The notes: generated from the sequence alone by a model not told the origin. A stretch of 64,000 nucleotides of DNA from Sphingosinicella sp. LHD-64 (GCF_031157375.1 NZ_JAVIFV010000001.1:434001-498000); one strand, 5' to 3'; shown: positions 1-12,876, counted from the stretch's first letter. Numbers and translations are program-made.

Positions 1-148
1 CCGCGCGCCGGTCCTTGGAGCCGGCATACCGGCGCGTCCTGAAGTAGCGGGCGATCAAGGTATCCGCCGCCGCCCCGCCTTCGCGCGCGGCGGCGATGAT
101 CGCGTCGAGCAGCTCGATCGCCGCCTCGGCACGCGCGGCCGGAGTCAC
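1..148 (-). CDS. rsmB: 16S rRNA (cytosine-C5) methyltransferase RsmB, N-terminal fragment
   Basis: Only the first 49 or so codons are in the window; the gene runs off the left edge. The translation starts VTPAARAEAAIELLDAI and continues through AADTLIARYF and RRYAGSKDRRA, which is the N-terminal NusB-like RNA-binding domain typical of alphaproteobacterial RsmB (methylates C967 of 16S rRNA). The GTG at 146-148 is chosen because a GGGAGCGG Shine-Dalgarno lies just upstream and the preceding lipoprotein gene stops 12 bases before it, so it is probably the last gene of the guaB operon. The catalytic SAM domain is outside the window, so the assignment rests on the N-terminal domain and on my recollection of this neighbourhood. 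Confidence 0.72.
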   Translation of the reverse strand, partial: MTPAARAEAAIELLDAIIAAAREGGAAADTLIARYFRTRRYAGSKDRRA

Positions 149-160
149 GCCGCCCGCTCC

Positions 161-460
161 CTACGGGAACGGCCGCTCCCGATAGGCGACCTTGTCCTCA
201 CCGTCCTCCTCATAGGCACGCAGATACAGCGTCGTGGTGCGGCCGTCGGCCAACCGCGCCTGCGCGGTGCAGCGTATGTCGGCGGGCGAACGGGCGGTCT
301 CCTGCGGGTTGGCGATCTCGGCGACCTGGATCGGCTGCGTCCGGGAGATTTCCCGTGCCCGGTCGGCGATCTCGGCGCAGTCCATACCGGAAATGCCGCC
401 ACAGCCCGCCAGGGCCAGCAGAAATGCGACCGGACCGCCTGCTCTCACGCGTGCGCGCAT
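161..460 (-). CDS. Small hypothetical lipoprotein
   Basis: A 99-residue protein with a short basic N-terminus, a hydrophobic stretch and a lipobox ending LALAGC (Cys20), so it should be lipidated and anchored in the envelope. The mature part is acidic and has two further cysteines (MDCAEI, DIRCTA) that could form a disulfide, plus a C-terminal segment rich in charged residues. I do not recognise the family. A GGGGAACGAAG motif precedes the ATG. It lies between guaB and rsmB on the same strand with short gaps, which suggests co-transcription, but its role is unknown. Confidence 0.7.
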   Translation of the reverse strand: MRARVRAGGPVAFLLALAGCGGISGMDCAEIADRAREISRTQPIQVAEIANPQETARSPADIRCTAQARLADGRTTTLYLRAYEEDGEDKVAYRERPFP

Positions 461-522
461 CTTCGTTCCCCGCTGGCCGACGATCGGCGGGAAGCTTCAT
501 CATCCGGCCCCGAAACGCAAGC

Positions 523-3509
<2,987 letters not shown>

Positions 3510-3561
3510 GCGGCTGCTTAAGGAGGCCGCAGCCTAGTGGCAAGCGATTCGGAAAAGCCGG

Positions 3562-4371
3562 CTAGCGCCCTGCCCGCTCGACCAGCGCACGCGCCTGATC
3601 GACATGCATCGCCTCGATCATCCGCCCCTCGTGGCGTTCGGCGCCGCCCCCTGCCGCCTCGATCAGCCGGCGGGCGGCCTCCAATTCGGCCTCGCTGGGC
3701 GAGAAGATGCGGTTGACCGTCTCGATCTGGCTCGGATGGATCACCGACTTGCCGTCGAAGCCGTAGCGCCGTCCCTCCTCGCACTGCTCGGCGAGGCCGT
3801 CGTCCGCCTCCAGGCGGTTGTAGACCCCGTCGAACGCGGCGACGTTCGCCGCCCGCGCCGCCAGCACGATCCGCTGCAGCGCGTAGACGAGGCCGCGCCG
3901 GCCGCGCTCGGGCGGGATACGCAGGCTTGCGGCGAGGTCGTTGGTGCCGGCGATCAACCCCTTGGTCGCCGGCGCGATCGCCGCGGCGTCGAGCACGCCG
4001 CGCGCCGTCTCGACCATGGCGAGCACCGGCTTGCCGATCAGCCATGACGCGTCATGCGCCTGCTTGGCATTCTCCGTCTTGGCGAGCACGACATAGTCGA
4101 CCGCGCAGCGCCGAAGCGCCACGACATCCTCGCCGAACCAGGGGGTATCGAGCGCATTGACGCGGACCGCCTTCACCCGTTCGCCGAACCCTTCGGCCGT
4201 CGCCGCGATCGCCGCCTCGCGCGCCGACGCCTTGTCCTCCGCCTTCACCGCATCCTCGAGGTCGAGGATCACCATGTCGGCGGCCAACGCCCGCGCCTTC
4301 TCGATCGCGCGCGGATTGGAGGCCGGCAGGAAGAGCAGCGAACGGCACTGGCGAAGGTCGATTGCGGTCAT
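3562..4371 (-). CDS. HpcH/HpaI aldolase / CitE-like CoA-ester lyase
   Basis: A 269-residue TIM-barrel protein of the citrate-lyase beta/malyl-CoA lyase family. Seen directly: LLFLPASNP at the N-terminus, DLEDAVKAEDK (metal-binding region), VRVNALDTPW, VLAMVETARGVLD and GLIAGTNDLAA. The length fits stand-alone CitE-like proteins, not the full citrate lyase complex, and no citD, citF or citG is nearby. Family knowledge suggests cleavage of a CoA thioester such as (methyl)malyl- or citramalyl-CoA; the substrate cannot be read from sequence. A GGAGGGGGCTCC ribosome site precedes the ATG. It diverges from the SPFH gene across a 77-base promoter region. Confidence 0.85.
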   Translation of the reverse strand: MTAIDLRQCRSLLFLPASNPRAIEKARALAADMVILDLEDAVKAEDKASAREAAIAATAEGFGERVKAVRVNALDTPWFGEDVVALRRCAVDYVVLAKTENAKQAHDASWLIGKPVLAMVETARGVLDAAAIAPATKGLIAGTNDLAASLRIPPERGRRGLVYALQRIVLAARAANVAAFDGVYNRLEADDGLAEQCEEGRRYGFDGKSVIHPSQIETVNRIFSPSEAELEAARRLIEAAGGGAERHEGRMIEAMHVDQARALVERAGR

Positions 4372-4448
4372 GGAGCCCCCTCCGATTCTGCTTGGATGCC
4401 TATGGCTTTGTCTACATGATATCGTCGGCAGCGGTGGAAGGAATCGCC

Positions 4449-5414
4449 ATGGAAGCTATCGTCCTCGTCCTTATCACGTTCGTGGTGCTGTACCTCTTCG
4501 TCAGCGTGAAGATGGTCCGGCAGGGATACAAGTACACGATCGAGCATTTCGGCCGCTTCACCGCCGTCGCCGCGCCCGGCCTCAATTTCTACCCGGCGAT
4601 CTTCTACCGGGTGGGCCGCAAGGTGAACATGATGGAGCAGGTGCTCGATATTCCGGGCCAGGAGATCATTACCAAGGACAATGCGATGATCCAGACGGAC
4701 GGCGTGGTGTTCTTCCAGGTGCTCGACGCCGCCAAGGCCGCCTATGAGGTGAGCGACCTCTACGTCGCGATCATGCAGCTCACCACGACGAACCTCCGGA
4801 CCGTGATGGGCTCGATGGACCTCGACGAGACCCTCTCCAAGCGCGACGAGATCAATGCGCGGCTGCTCTCCGTCGTCGACCAGGCCACCGAGGCCTGGGG
4901 CGTCAAGATCACCCGCGTCGAGATCAAGGACATCCGCCCGCCCGCCGACATCGTCAACGCGATGGGCCGCCAGATGAAGGCGGAGCGCGAGAAGCGCGCG
5001 CTGATCCTCGAATCCGAAGGCCTGCGCGCCTCCGAGATCCTGAAGGCGGAAGGCCAGAAGCAGAGCCAGATCCTCCAGGCCGAGGGCCGCAAGGAAGCGG
5101 CGTTCAGAGATTCCGAGGCGCGCGAGCGCGAGGCCGAGGCCGAGGCCAAGGCGACCAAGGTGGTCTCCGACGCCATCGCCGGCGGCAATTCGCAGGCGAT
5201 CAACTATTTCATCGCGCAGAAATATGTCGAGGCGGTCGGCCAGTTCGCCACTTCGCCCAACTCCAAGACGATCCTCTTCCCGGTCGAGGCGACGCAGCTG
5301 ATCGGCACGCTCGGCGGGATCGGCGAGCTGGCGAGGGAGGCGCTCGGCAGGAACGAGGGAGACGCCCCTGCCCCGGCACCGCGCCGGCAGGGGCCGTTCG
5401 AAGGAAACCAGTGA
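4449..5414 (+). CDS. SPFH/band-7 membrane protein (QmcA/stomatin-like)
   Basis: 321 residues: an N-terminal membrane segment (IVLVLITFVVLYLF), the SPFH domain from about residue 30 to 190 (VRQGYKYTIEHFGR, APGLNFYPAIFYRV), then a long Ala/Glu/Arg-rich coiled coil (about 190-260) and a proline-rich tail. Such proteins oligomerise at the membrane and are thought to organise membrane microdomains or protease complexes. The ATG at 4449 follows a GGTGGAAGGA ribosome site; an earlier in-frame start has none. Its stop overlaps the start of the NfeD gene (TGATG), the usual SPFH-NfeD operon pairing, which supports the assignment. Confidence 0.92.
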   Translation: MEAIVLVLITFVVLYLFVSVKMVRQGYKYTIEHFGRFTAVAAPGLNFYPAIFYRVGRKVNMMEQVLDIPGQEIITKDNAMIQTDGVVFFQVLDAAKAAYEVSDLYVAIMQLTTTNLRTVMGSMDLDETLSKRDEINARLLSVVDQATEAWGVKITRVEIKDIRPPADIVNAMGRQMKAEREKRALILESEGLRASEILKAEGQKQSQILQAEGRKEAAFRDSEAREREAEAEAKATKVVSDAIAGGNSQAINYFIAQKYVEAVGQFATSPNSKTILFPVEATQLIGTLGGIGELAREALGRNEGDAPAPAPRRQGPFEGNQ

Positions 5415-5881
5415 TGGATTTCAGCGGGCTGGAGCCGCAATGGTGGTGGCTGCTCGGCGCGGCGGTGCTGGGCATCCTCGAAATCGCAATGCCCGGCATC
5501 TTCCTGATCTGGCTGGGCGCCGCGGCGGCGATCACCGGCATCGCGGTCGCGGTCGTTCCGATGACGCTGCCGCTCCAGCTCGCCCTGTTCGGCCTGCTGT
5601 CGATCGCCGCGGTGATGGGCGGCCGGCGCTTCTACGAGCGCAACCCGGTCGACAGCGCCGATCCGCTGCTCAACGACCGCACCGCCCGGCTGATCGGCCA
5701 GAATGTCGAAGTGGTGACGGCGATCGCCAATGGCGAGGGCCGGGTGCGGGTCGGCGACAGCGTCTGGCCCGCCCGTGGCCCCGACGCGCCGGCGGGCGCG
5801 CGGGTGCGCGTGATCGGCGCCGAGGGCAATTGCCTGACGGTGAGCGCGCCGGCCGCGCTGCCGCCGGCGGCGAAAAGCTAG
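5414..5881 (+). CDS. NfeD family membrane protein
   Basis: 155 residues with two to three transmembrane segments in the first 75 (WWWLLGAAVLGILEIAMPG, then LIWLGAAAAITGIAVAV) and a soluble OB-fold-like C-terminal domain (LIGQNVEVVTAIANGEGRVRVGDSVWPARG), the standard short NfeD architecture. It partners the preceding SPFH protein; the two genes overlap by one base and an AAGGAAACC site lies just before the ATG at 5414. NfeD-type proteins are inferred to modulate or tether SPFH assemblies. Its stop is 4 bases from the stop of the converging DUF937 gene. Confidence 0.9.
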   Translation: MDFSGLEPQWWWLLGAAVLGILEIAMPGIFLIWLGAAAAITGIAVAVVPMTLPLQLALFGLLSIAAVMGGRRFYERNPVDSADPLLNDRTARLIGQNVEVVTAIANGEGRVRVGDSVWPARGPDAPAGARVRVIGAEGNCLTVSAPAALPPAAKS

Positions 5882-5885
5882 GGCC

Positions 5886-6479
5886 TCACCGCCCGAGCTT
5901 GCGCATGATGTCGTTGAGCGGGTTGCCGTCGCCGTCCATGTCGAGCATCGCCCCCAGACCGCCGAGCCCGCCCGCCTGCGGTTGAGGCTGCGGTCCGCCG
6001 CCCCTGCCGAGCACCCCGCCCAGCACGCTGCCGAGCATTCCACCCAGTCCGCCGCCCCCGGCCGGCGCCGCGCCGTCGCCCTGCCGGGACAGGAACCCGC
6101 CGACCAGCATCGCCAGCATCGGCAGCATCTGCCTCAGGGTCGAGGCATCGAGCCCGCTCTGGGCCGAGGCGTCGCTGGCGACCGCGCGGCTGACATCCTT
6201 CGATCCGAAAATCTGCCCGAGAATGTCGTTGCCCTGATTCACATCGGTCGGCTCGCTGCCGACGACATTGTCGAACAATCCGCCGCCGCCCATGCCGCCG
6301 AGCATGCCGACCAGGCCCTCGAGCCCGCCCGCCTGGCCCTGCGCATTCTGCTTGAAGCCGCCGAGGATGGCCGGAAGCAGCGCGCCCGCGCCGCTCCGCG
6401 CCTGATCTGGCGCGATGCCGAGCTGGCCGGCAATCGCGTCGATGCCGCCGCCGTTCAGGATGGCTTGCTGGATGTCCAT
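5886..6479 (-). CDS. DUF937-family glycine-rich protein
   Basis: 197 residues, start MDIQQAILNGGGIDAIAGQLGI, followed by ALLPAILGGFKQN and alternating Gly/Leu-rich segments, ending LDMDGDGNPLNDIMRKLGR. This is the DUF937 pattern; the C-terminal DMDGDGNPLNDI segment resembles a calcium-binding EF-hand-like loop, though the evidence is only the DxDxDG spacing. No signal peptide or membrane segment. Function unknown. The ATG has a GGAAGGGG motif upstream. Base composition is like that of its neighbours. Confidence 0.8.
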   Translation of the reverse strand: MDIQQAILNGGGIDAIAGQLGIAPDQARSGAGALLPAILGGFKQNAQGQAGGLEGLVGMLGGMGGGGLFDNVVGSEPTDVNQGNDILGQIFGSKDVSRAVASDASAQSGLDASTLRQMLPMLAMLVGGFLSRQGDGAAPAGGGGLGGMLGSVLGGVLGRGGGPQPQPQAGGLGGLGAMLDMDGDGNPLNDIMRKLGR

Positions 6480-6636
6480 GTGCGTACCCCTTCCTGCAAC
6501 ATTCAGGGACCATGCTTATCGCGCGGATGTGACAGGTCGCGCAACGTGGGACTTGCCGCATCCGGAACCGGCGCCTCGCCGCCGGGTTCTATGATCCTCG
6601 CCGGCGCATGAAGCCGGCCGACAAGGGAGGGTGACC

Positions 6637-7074
6637 ATGAGTATCTTCACCAAGATCAAGAATGCGATCCTCGGCCGTCCGCTGAACATGCCGAGCGGCG
6701 GCGCTGCCCCTGCCCCCGCTGTCGCCCCGGCGGCCGCGCCCGCGGCTGGCGCCGGCCAGGCGACCGCCCAGGCCCAGCCGCAGCCGCAACCCGCCCCCCA
6801 GCCGCAGGCGATCAGCGAGGTCGACGTCGCCCGGGTGCTGGAGGAGCGCGCCGCGGCGCAGGGCCAGCAGCTCAACTGGCGCACCTCGATCGTCGACCTG
6901 ATGAAGCTGCTCGACATCGATTCGAGCCTGGAGAACCGCAAGGAGCTGGCCCGCGAGCTCGGCTATACCGGCGACACCGGCGACAGCGCGACGATGAACA
7001 TGTGGCTCCACAAGCAGGTGATGCGCGAGCTCGCCGCCAATGGCGGCCGCGTGCCGGCGGAGCTGACCGACTAG
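6637..7074 (+). CDS. DUF3597 domain protein
   Basis: 145 residues. The N-terminus is MSIFTKIKNAILGR, then a low-complexity Ala/Pro/Gln linker (about residues 20-58), then the conserved DUF3597 block (LNWRTSIVDLMKLLDIDSSLENRK, ELARELGYTGDTGDSATMN, WLHKQVMRELAANGG). The second half resembles the LysM-adjacent and peptidoglycan-interacting proteins in which this domain is sometimes found, but here it stands alone. The ATG at 6637 is preferred over the GTG at 6631 because GGGAGG lies 6-7 bases upstream of it. Function unknown. Confidence 0.85.
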   Translation: MSIFTKIKNAILGRPLNMPSGGAAPAPAVAPAAAPAAGAGQATAQAQPQPQPAPQPQAISEVDVARVLEERAAAQGQQLNWRTSIVDLMKLLDIDSSLENRKELARELGYTGDTGDSATMNMWLHKQVMRELAANGGRVPAELTD

Positions 7075-7387
7075 ACGGCACATCTACGGCCCCGGTCCTC
7101 CGACGCCTCCAGCGTCGATCGGGATTGAATTCCGGCCGGGGCCGGTTGCCGGAATCGGCTCTCGGCCCCGGCCTCGTGGGACACGCCGTAGCACCGCGTC
7201 CTCGAGCGGCCGGGCTGGGGCTTTTCCGTCGGGCCACGTCTCGTGAGTCAGAGTGATCGGCAGTCCGAGCTTCGGGCGTCATACTCCAAAAACCGCTTGC
7301 GATATAAAACCAGTAGAACTAGCTCACAGCTGATTGCATAACGCAATCAGAACCGCGCGGGCGCGCTGCATGAGGAGGAAATCGGGC
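7075..7387. other. 313-base intergenic region with GC-rich hairpin and an operator-like palindrome
   Basis: No convincing gene. It contains an 11-bp GC-rich inverted repeat (7134-7144 paired with 7163-7173) that could end transcription of the DUF3597 gene although no T-run follows. Near its 3' end is an unusually AT-rich stretch (7285-7350) that holds the 7-bp-arm palindrome annotated separately. The rest looks like ordinary promoter-containing spacer. Confidence 0.5.
7331..7349. promoter_or_regulatory. Palindrome upstream of RibD-like gene, possible operator
   Basis: TGATTGC and GCAATCA arms separated by ATAAC, lying 39 bases before the ATG of the reductase gene within an AT-rich island. 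The symmetry, AT content and position suit a dimeric regulator site, but no regulator gene is adjacent and this is inference only. Confidence 0.35.
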
Positions 7388-7918
7388 ATGGCCAAGCTCG
7401 TGTTCGGAATGAACCAGTCCCTCGACGGCTATGTCGATCACGACCGCTTCGCGCCCGACCCCGTCCTGTTCCGCCACTTCATCGAGGAGGCCGAGGGGCA
7501 GACGGGCAGCGTCTATGGCCGCAAGATGTATGAGATCATGCGTTATTGGGACGACGATCATCCCGATTGGGAGCCGGAAGGAGCCGCCTTTGCGGCCGCA
7601 TGGCGCAGGCAGCCGAAATGGGTCGTCTCGCGCACGCTCGAGTCGGTCGGCCCCAACGCCACGCTTGTCGGCGACGATCTCGGGAGCGCGATCCGCGCGC
7701 TGAAGGCCGAGCGCGACGGGGAGATCGAAGTCGCCGGTCCGGACCTGGCGCGAAGCCTCACCGAACTCGGCCTGATCGATGAGTATCGAATCTACCTGCA
7801 TCCTGTCGTGCTTGGCCACGGCACGCCCTATTTCGCCGGACCGCGGCCGCCGCTCCACCTTGTGGCCAGCGATCGGATCGGCGAGGATGTGATCAGGTTG
7901 ACGTACGTTCCCGCCTGA
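7388..7918 (+). CDS. RibD C-terminal / dihydrofolate-reductase-fold protein
   Basis: 176 residues. Starts MAKLVFGMNQSLDGYVDHDRF, the signature of the YyaP/YwjB-like stand-alone RibD_C group, then GQTGSVYGRKMYEIMRYW, KWVVSRTL and IEVAGPDLARSLTELGLIDEYRIYLHPVVLGHGTPYF, which form the NADPH-binding and C-terminal parts of a DHFR-like fold. Likely a soluble NAD(P)H-dependent reductase of unknown substrate. The ATG at 7388 is chosen because AGGAGGAAATC precedes it; an upstream in-frame start lacks such a site. It converges on the DUF2938 gene, stops 23 bases apart. Confidence 0.88.
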   Translation: MAKLVFGMNQSLDGYVDHDRFAPDPVLFRHFIEEAEGQTGSVYGRKMYEIMRYWDDDHPDWEPEGAAFAAAWRRQPKWVVSRTLESVGPNATLVGDDLGSAIRALKAERDGEIEVAGPDLARSLTELGLIDEYRIYLHPVVLGHGTPYFAGPRPPLHLVASDRIGEDVIRLTYVPA

Positions 7919-7940
7919 TCCCGCGGCTCGCCGGCGCCGC

Positions 7941-8426
7941 TCAAAATGCCTGCGTGGCCAGCCAGGCTGAACCGAACAGCCCGGCGCCGAAGATGAGATG
8001 CGTCATCAAACCGCGCAGTCGCGCGATGTGGGGATTGGGGAGCCGGGACGCGGCGACACCGAACCCCATGGCGGGCTGCATCAGGAAAAAGGGCGCAGCG
8101 ACGGTCAGCAGACCGACGCCAAGCGCGAGGCCCAGATTTGGTCGCGCGACCCATGCCGCGCCACCGAGCAACAGAAGAATGCCCGCAAATGCGACGCCGA
8201 TCAGATAGTGGGCGATCCATCCGATCGCTTTCTCTCCGGAGACCGGAGGTGCCGCCGCAATCGTGTCGTGGACAAACCGTCCTTTGGGCATGTGCCCGAG
8301 CCAGCGGCCCACCAGCGCATAGTCGAGCGAGGGGATGCCGAACGTACGACGCTGCAACAGCGCCCAGAGATCCATTGTTGCGGTCGCTCCGACGCCCATC
8401 GCGATCAGCAGAATGAAAAGCTCCAT
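7941..8426 (-). CDS. DUF2938 integral membrane protein
   Basis: 161 residues with about four transmembrane segments. Motifs recognised as DUF2938: MDLWALLQRRTFGIPSLDY, LVGRWLGHMPKGRFVHD, GEKAIGWIAHYLIG, PFFLMQPAMGFGVAASRLPNP. Function unknown; the family is confined to the inner membrane by its hydrophobicity. Start at 8426 follows GCGGAGGACAG; an earlier in-frame ATG adds eight residues without a better ribosome site. It lies 130 bases downstream of the hydrolase gene on the same strand. Confidence 0.85.
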   Translation of the reverse strand: MELFILLIAMGVGATATMDLWALLQRRTFGIPSLDYALVGRWLGHMPKGRFVHDTIAAAPPVSGEKAIGWIAHYLIGVAFAGILLLLGGAAWVARPNLGLALGVGLLTVAAPFFLMQPAMGFGVAASRLPNPHIARLRGLMTHLIFGAGLFGSAWLATQAF

Positions 8427-8555
8427 CTGTCCTCCGCAAGACGGCATATAGCGCCGAGTCGGCTGCTTTTACGAGTTCGAGTGGGCTTGCGATCAATGCC
8501 CTGGCGCACGCGCTCGAAAGCACATGGTCCGATCCGGCCAGCTCCAGCCGATCGT

Positions 8556-9467
8556 CTATCGCGCGCCTCTCTCGATGCGTTCAAGAAATGCGCCGAGCAA
8601 TGCGTTGAACTGCTGCGGCTGGTCGACGAACACGGCATGCCCGGCATCTTCGATGGCATGAAATTCCGCGTCGGCCACGCGGGACGCCATGTCCCTTTGA
8701 TCGACCAGCTCAGCGGACCGTGCGGAGGCGACGATGAGCACCGGCTTGTCCATCCGCTCGAGCGCCGGCCGCCGATCGACGCCGAACAGATCGGCGACCA
8801 GCATCGCCGCCCCGGTCGCGGTCGGCGTCGCGAGCGCCCGATCGACCAGCTGGTCGAGTTCGGCGGAGGAAAGCGGGCGAACGACGACCGCACGCATCAT
8901 CCCTTCGGTATAGTCGCGCGGCGCATTCATGTAAGCCGACAGCCTGCCGAACTGGCGTGCGGCGGCGTGCGGCGCCCGTTCGATGCGGGCGGCGCCGCTC
9001 GATATGGGAGAATCGACAAGCACGATGCCCTCGATGTTCGCGGTGCCGTAGCGCTCGACATAGGCTGCGGTGTCCTGAACCCCCTGAGACCAGCCGACCA
9101 GAACGAAGCGGCCGACATTCAGCCGTGCGAGCAGGGCATGAAGATCCTGGGCGCGCTGTTCCGGCGTGTTGCCCTCCGCCGTCTTGGTCGATTGCCCCTG
9201 GGAGCGCGGATCGACGGAGATCACCCGTCTATCGCTGCCGAACGCCGCAATCTGGGCAGACCAGATCGAGCCCGAGAAGCGCCAGCCGGGCAGAAGCACC
9301 AGCGTGGGCCGGTCCGCCCGCGCCGGTCCCTCGTCGATGACATGGATGCGCACATCTGCCGACACCGGAACATCGGCGGTTCTGGCGTTCGATGCGGACG
9401 CCATGAAGGGCATCAGCATGCAGAGCGAAGCGAGGCGGACAAGATTTCGGATACTCGCTGAAGCCAT
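8556..9467 (-). CDS. Secreted alpha/beta hydrolase
   Basis: 303 residues with a signal-peptide-like N-terminus (LVRLASLCMLMPFMASASNARTA). The alpha/beta-hydrolase fold shows LVLLPGWRFSG (oxyanion region), VDPRSQGQS, the nucleophile elbow GWSQG and a C-terminal EDAGHAVFVDQP with the catalytic His; the acid is probably in the VLIVASARSAELVD region. Related to non-haem peroxidase/esterase-type hydrolases; substrate unknown. The ATG at 9467 is set by a TTGGAGAAAA ribosome site, while the upstream open extension has none. Confidence 0.85.
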   Translation of the reverse strand: MASASIRNLVRLASLCMLMPFMASASNARTADVPVSADVRIHVIDEGPARADRPTLVLLPGWRFSGSIWSAQIAAFGSDRRVISVDPRSQGQSTKTAEGNTPEQRAQDLHALLARLNVGRFVLVGWSQGVQDTAAYVERYGTANIEGIVLVDSPISSGAARIERAPHAAARQFGRLSAYMNAPRDYTEGMMRAVVVRPLSSAELDQLVDRALATPTATGAAMLVADLFGVDRRPALERMDKPVLIVASARSAELVDQRDMASRVADAEFHAIEDAGHAVFVDQPQQFNALLGAFLERIERGAR

Positions 9468-9634
9468 TGTTTTTCTCCAAAGGTGCCCGAAATGCGGAAA
9501 ACCGGACCCGGCGCGCTTCGCACGATCGGTTCGACCGGCCAGCGCTTTCTTTTCGACCAGCAGCGAAGGGTGCCGCCACCCGGTGCGCGATTGGCGCGCG
9601 ATGTTGGTCGGGACCATTCCGATGCCCCGATCGA

Positions 9635-10534
9635 TCATGCGCCGGCGCCGCCAAAGCTTCCAGCCAGCCGGTTCGCAAAATCAACGATCGTGGCGCCCCC
9701 TTCGGCACCGTGGTCGGGATTGACCTCGCACACGGTCAATCCGGCCAGGTTATCGGCCGACAGAAGGATGGTCAGGGCCGTCATGGCCGCATCGACGGTA
9801 ATCCCGCATTTCCGCCTGACATTTTCCGCCAGCGGAAAGTTCTCATAATCGATCACGTCCACGTCGAAATGGATCAGCACCTGGTCGAAGGACCCGGCCC
9901 AAGCCACGGCGCGCGCGGCTGCGGACGCAGGATCGGCGCCGACGGCCGCCACGTCGATGATCTCGATGGCGCGCTGGTCGATCACCGCCTGCTCCGGAGC
10001 GGTGATGTTCCCGGCACCGAACAGCAGCAGGTCCTCCGGCACCAGCATGGGGCGGCGGGGACCGATCTTCGTCAGTCGATCGACAGCGCCCGGAAGCCCA
10101 AGCATATGCGCGACACCCATCCAGTCGAGGGCGCCGTCGGGCGTGGTTTCGGGGGTGTTCAGATCGGCGTCGAGATCGAAGTAGATCAGTCCCGTCCGAT
10201 GGGAGGGTGCGAAGCTGCCGGCCAGCGTCCCGAGCTCGATCGTACAATCGCCTCCCACTACCAGGGGCAGCAGGTTCGCCGAGCGTGCCCTCCGGACTTG
10301 TGCGGCCACCGCCGATGCGACGGCAGCAACCTGCGCCACGTTCATCGCGAGCGGCGAGGCGGGATCCGCACGCCAGCGGAAGCCTTCGACATCGCCGAAA
10401 TCGCGGCAGGCAAACCCCGCGGCGGAGAGCCGATCGACCAAGCCGGCTCGTCTCAATGCTTCCGGCGCCTTTTCTTGCCCCGGCGCGTATGCACCTGCGC
10501 TGCTGGGCGCGCCGATGAGAGCGATCGAGCGCAT
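9635..10534 (-). CDS. Arginase/agmatinase/formiminoglutamase-family protein
   Basis: 299-residue ureohydrolase-fold protein: MRSIALIGAPSSAGAY, VVGGDCTIE (the GGDH/C position), YFDLDADLNTPETT, DWMGVAHML, IHFDVDVIDYENFP and VCEVNPDHG. In canonical arginases the second motif is DAHxD; here a residue normally His reads Asp (DLDAD), so one manganese ligand may be replaced. This variant may bind metal differently or act on a non-arginine substrate. CCCGGAG sits 6 bases before the ATG at 10534; the ATG at 10540 would be too close to it. Same strand as the truncated gene upstream, with a 134-base gap. Confidence 0.83.
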   Translation of the reverse strand: MRSIALIGAPSSAGAYAPGQEKAPEALRRAGLVDRLSAAGFACRDFGDVEGFRWRADPASPLAMNVAQVAAVASAVAAQVRRARSANLLPLVVGGDCTIELGTLAGSFAPSHRTGLIYFDLDADLNTPETTPDGALDWMGVAHMLGLPGAVDRLTKIGPRRPMLVPEDLLLFGAGNITAPEQAVIDQRAIEIIDVAAVGADPASAAARAVAWAGSFDQVLIHFDVDVIDYENFPLAENVRRKCGITVDAAMTALTILLSADNLAGLTVCEVNPDHGAEGGATIVDFANRLAGSFGGAGA

Positions 10535-10668
10535 GACCATCTCCGGGTAGTAGACCGCTATCGCCAGAAGGTCAGGTAGGAGCGATCGCGTCTGCTTTCC
10601 ACAGCCTGAAAACGGATAATCGATGCATGGCGGTTTTTCCGGATGCCGATCGAAACCCGGCCGGTCCG

Positions 10669-11073
10669 CTATCGACCATTCCGCCACCCAGGGTCGTGAA
10701 GTGCAGGATTTCTGTCGAGCCCGGCGAACACGCAAGAATTATGCGGCGGCGCACAATTTTCGGCAATTGAGGTGCCTTTTTCGGCCCCGGGTTGTGCTTC
10801 GTGGACGGCGCGGATCGAGATCTGGGTGATGGTCTCGTGATAGCCCTGCGTCTCGTCGTTCACGCCGCCGACGCTCTCGTTGTAGCGGCGGATGAGGTGC
10901 GGCAGGTCGCGCTCCGGCACGATGTCGGGCCGCTCCAGCACCAGCCAGGCGCAGGTCGAAAGATGCGCTTCGTGGGTCCATTCGGCCTTGGGCAAGGTGC
11001 AGGCCAGCATCCGCTCCCCGATCGAGCGGATGGCATCGTCGTCGGCGAACGGTCTCGGTTCGCAATCGCTCAT
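10669..11073 (-). pseudogene. Conserved hypothetical protein, C-terminally truncated
   Basis: 134 residues. The first two thirds match a conserved proteobacterial family I know only as hypothetical: [58 protein letters not shown]. After IRAVHEAQPG the translation becomes unlike the family and ends without the usual 40 or so C-terminal residues, so the 3' end seems to have been replaced by unrelated, AT-richer sequence. The ATG at 11073 has GGGAG 7 bases upstream. An intrinsic terminator for pckA lies only about 20 bases upstream, leaving little room for a promoter. It may be a decaying gene; a sequencing frameshift would be an alternative. Confidence 0.5.
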
Positions 11074-11093
11074 CTCATGTCTCCCAAACAGCA

Positions 11094-11128
11094 AAAGGAG
11101 CGCGCCGGCCCCGCCGGCACGCTCCTTT
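11094..11128 (-). terminator. Intrinsic terminator of pckA
   Basis: 16-bp stem with one mismatch (11094-11109 against 11113-11128) around a 3-base loop; on the minus strand it is followed by a short T-run. It begins 26 bases after the pckA stop. Confidence 0.8.
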
Positions 11129-11153
11129 CGAGACGGTTGTGGTGCTTGAGGCG

Positions 11154-12797
<1,644 letters not shown>

Positions 12798-12876
12798 CTT
12801 GGCTCTCCTATGGATAAAGGGGTTCGGCCCCGCCAGCGGGGGCGCTCTGCATGGAGCCGCGCATATCGAAGGGTTG

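Noticed and set aside
10671-10695. A GTGGCGGAATGG string on the minus strand, like the 5' end of tRNA-Leu.
   Set aside because: No matching acceptor, D or T arm or anticodon follows; it does not fold as a tRNA.
7388-11073. Small accessory genes considered as a genomic island.
   Set aside because: No integrase, tRNA, direct repeats or composition change is visible; the evidence is only the mixed functions.
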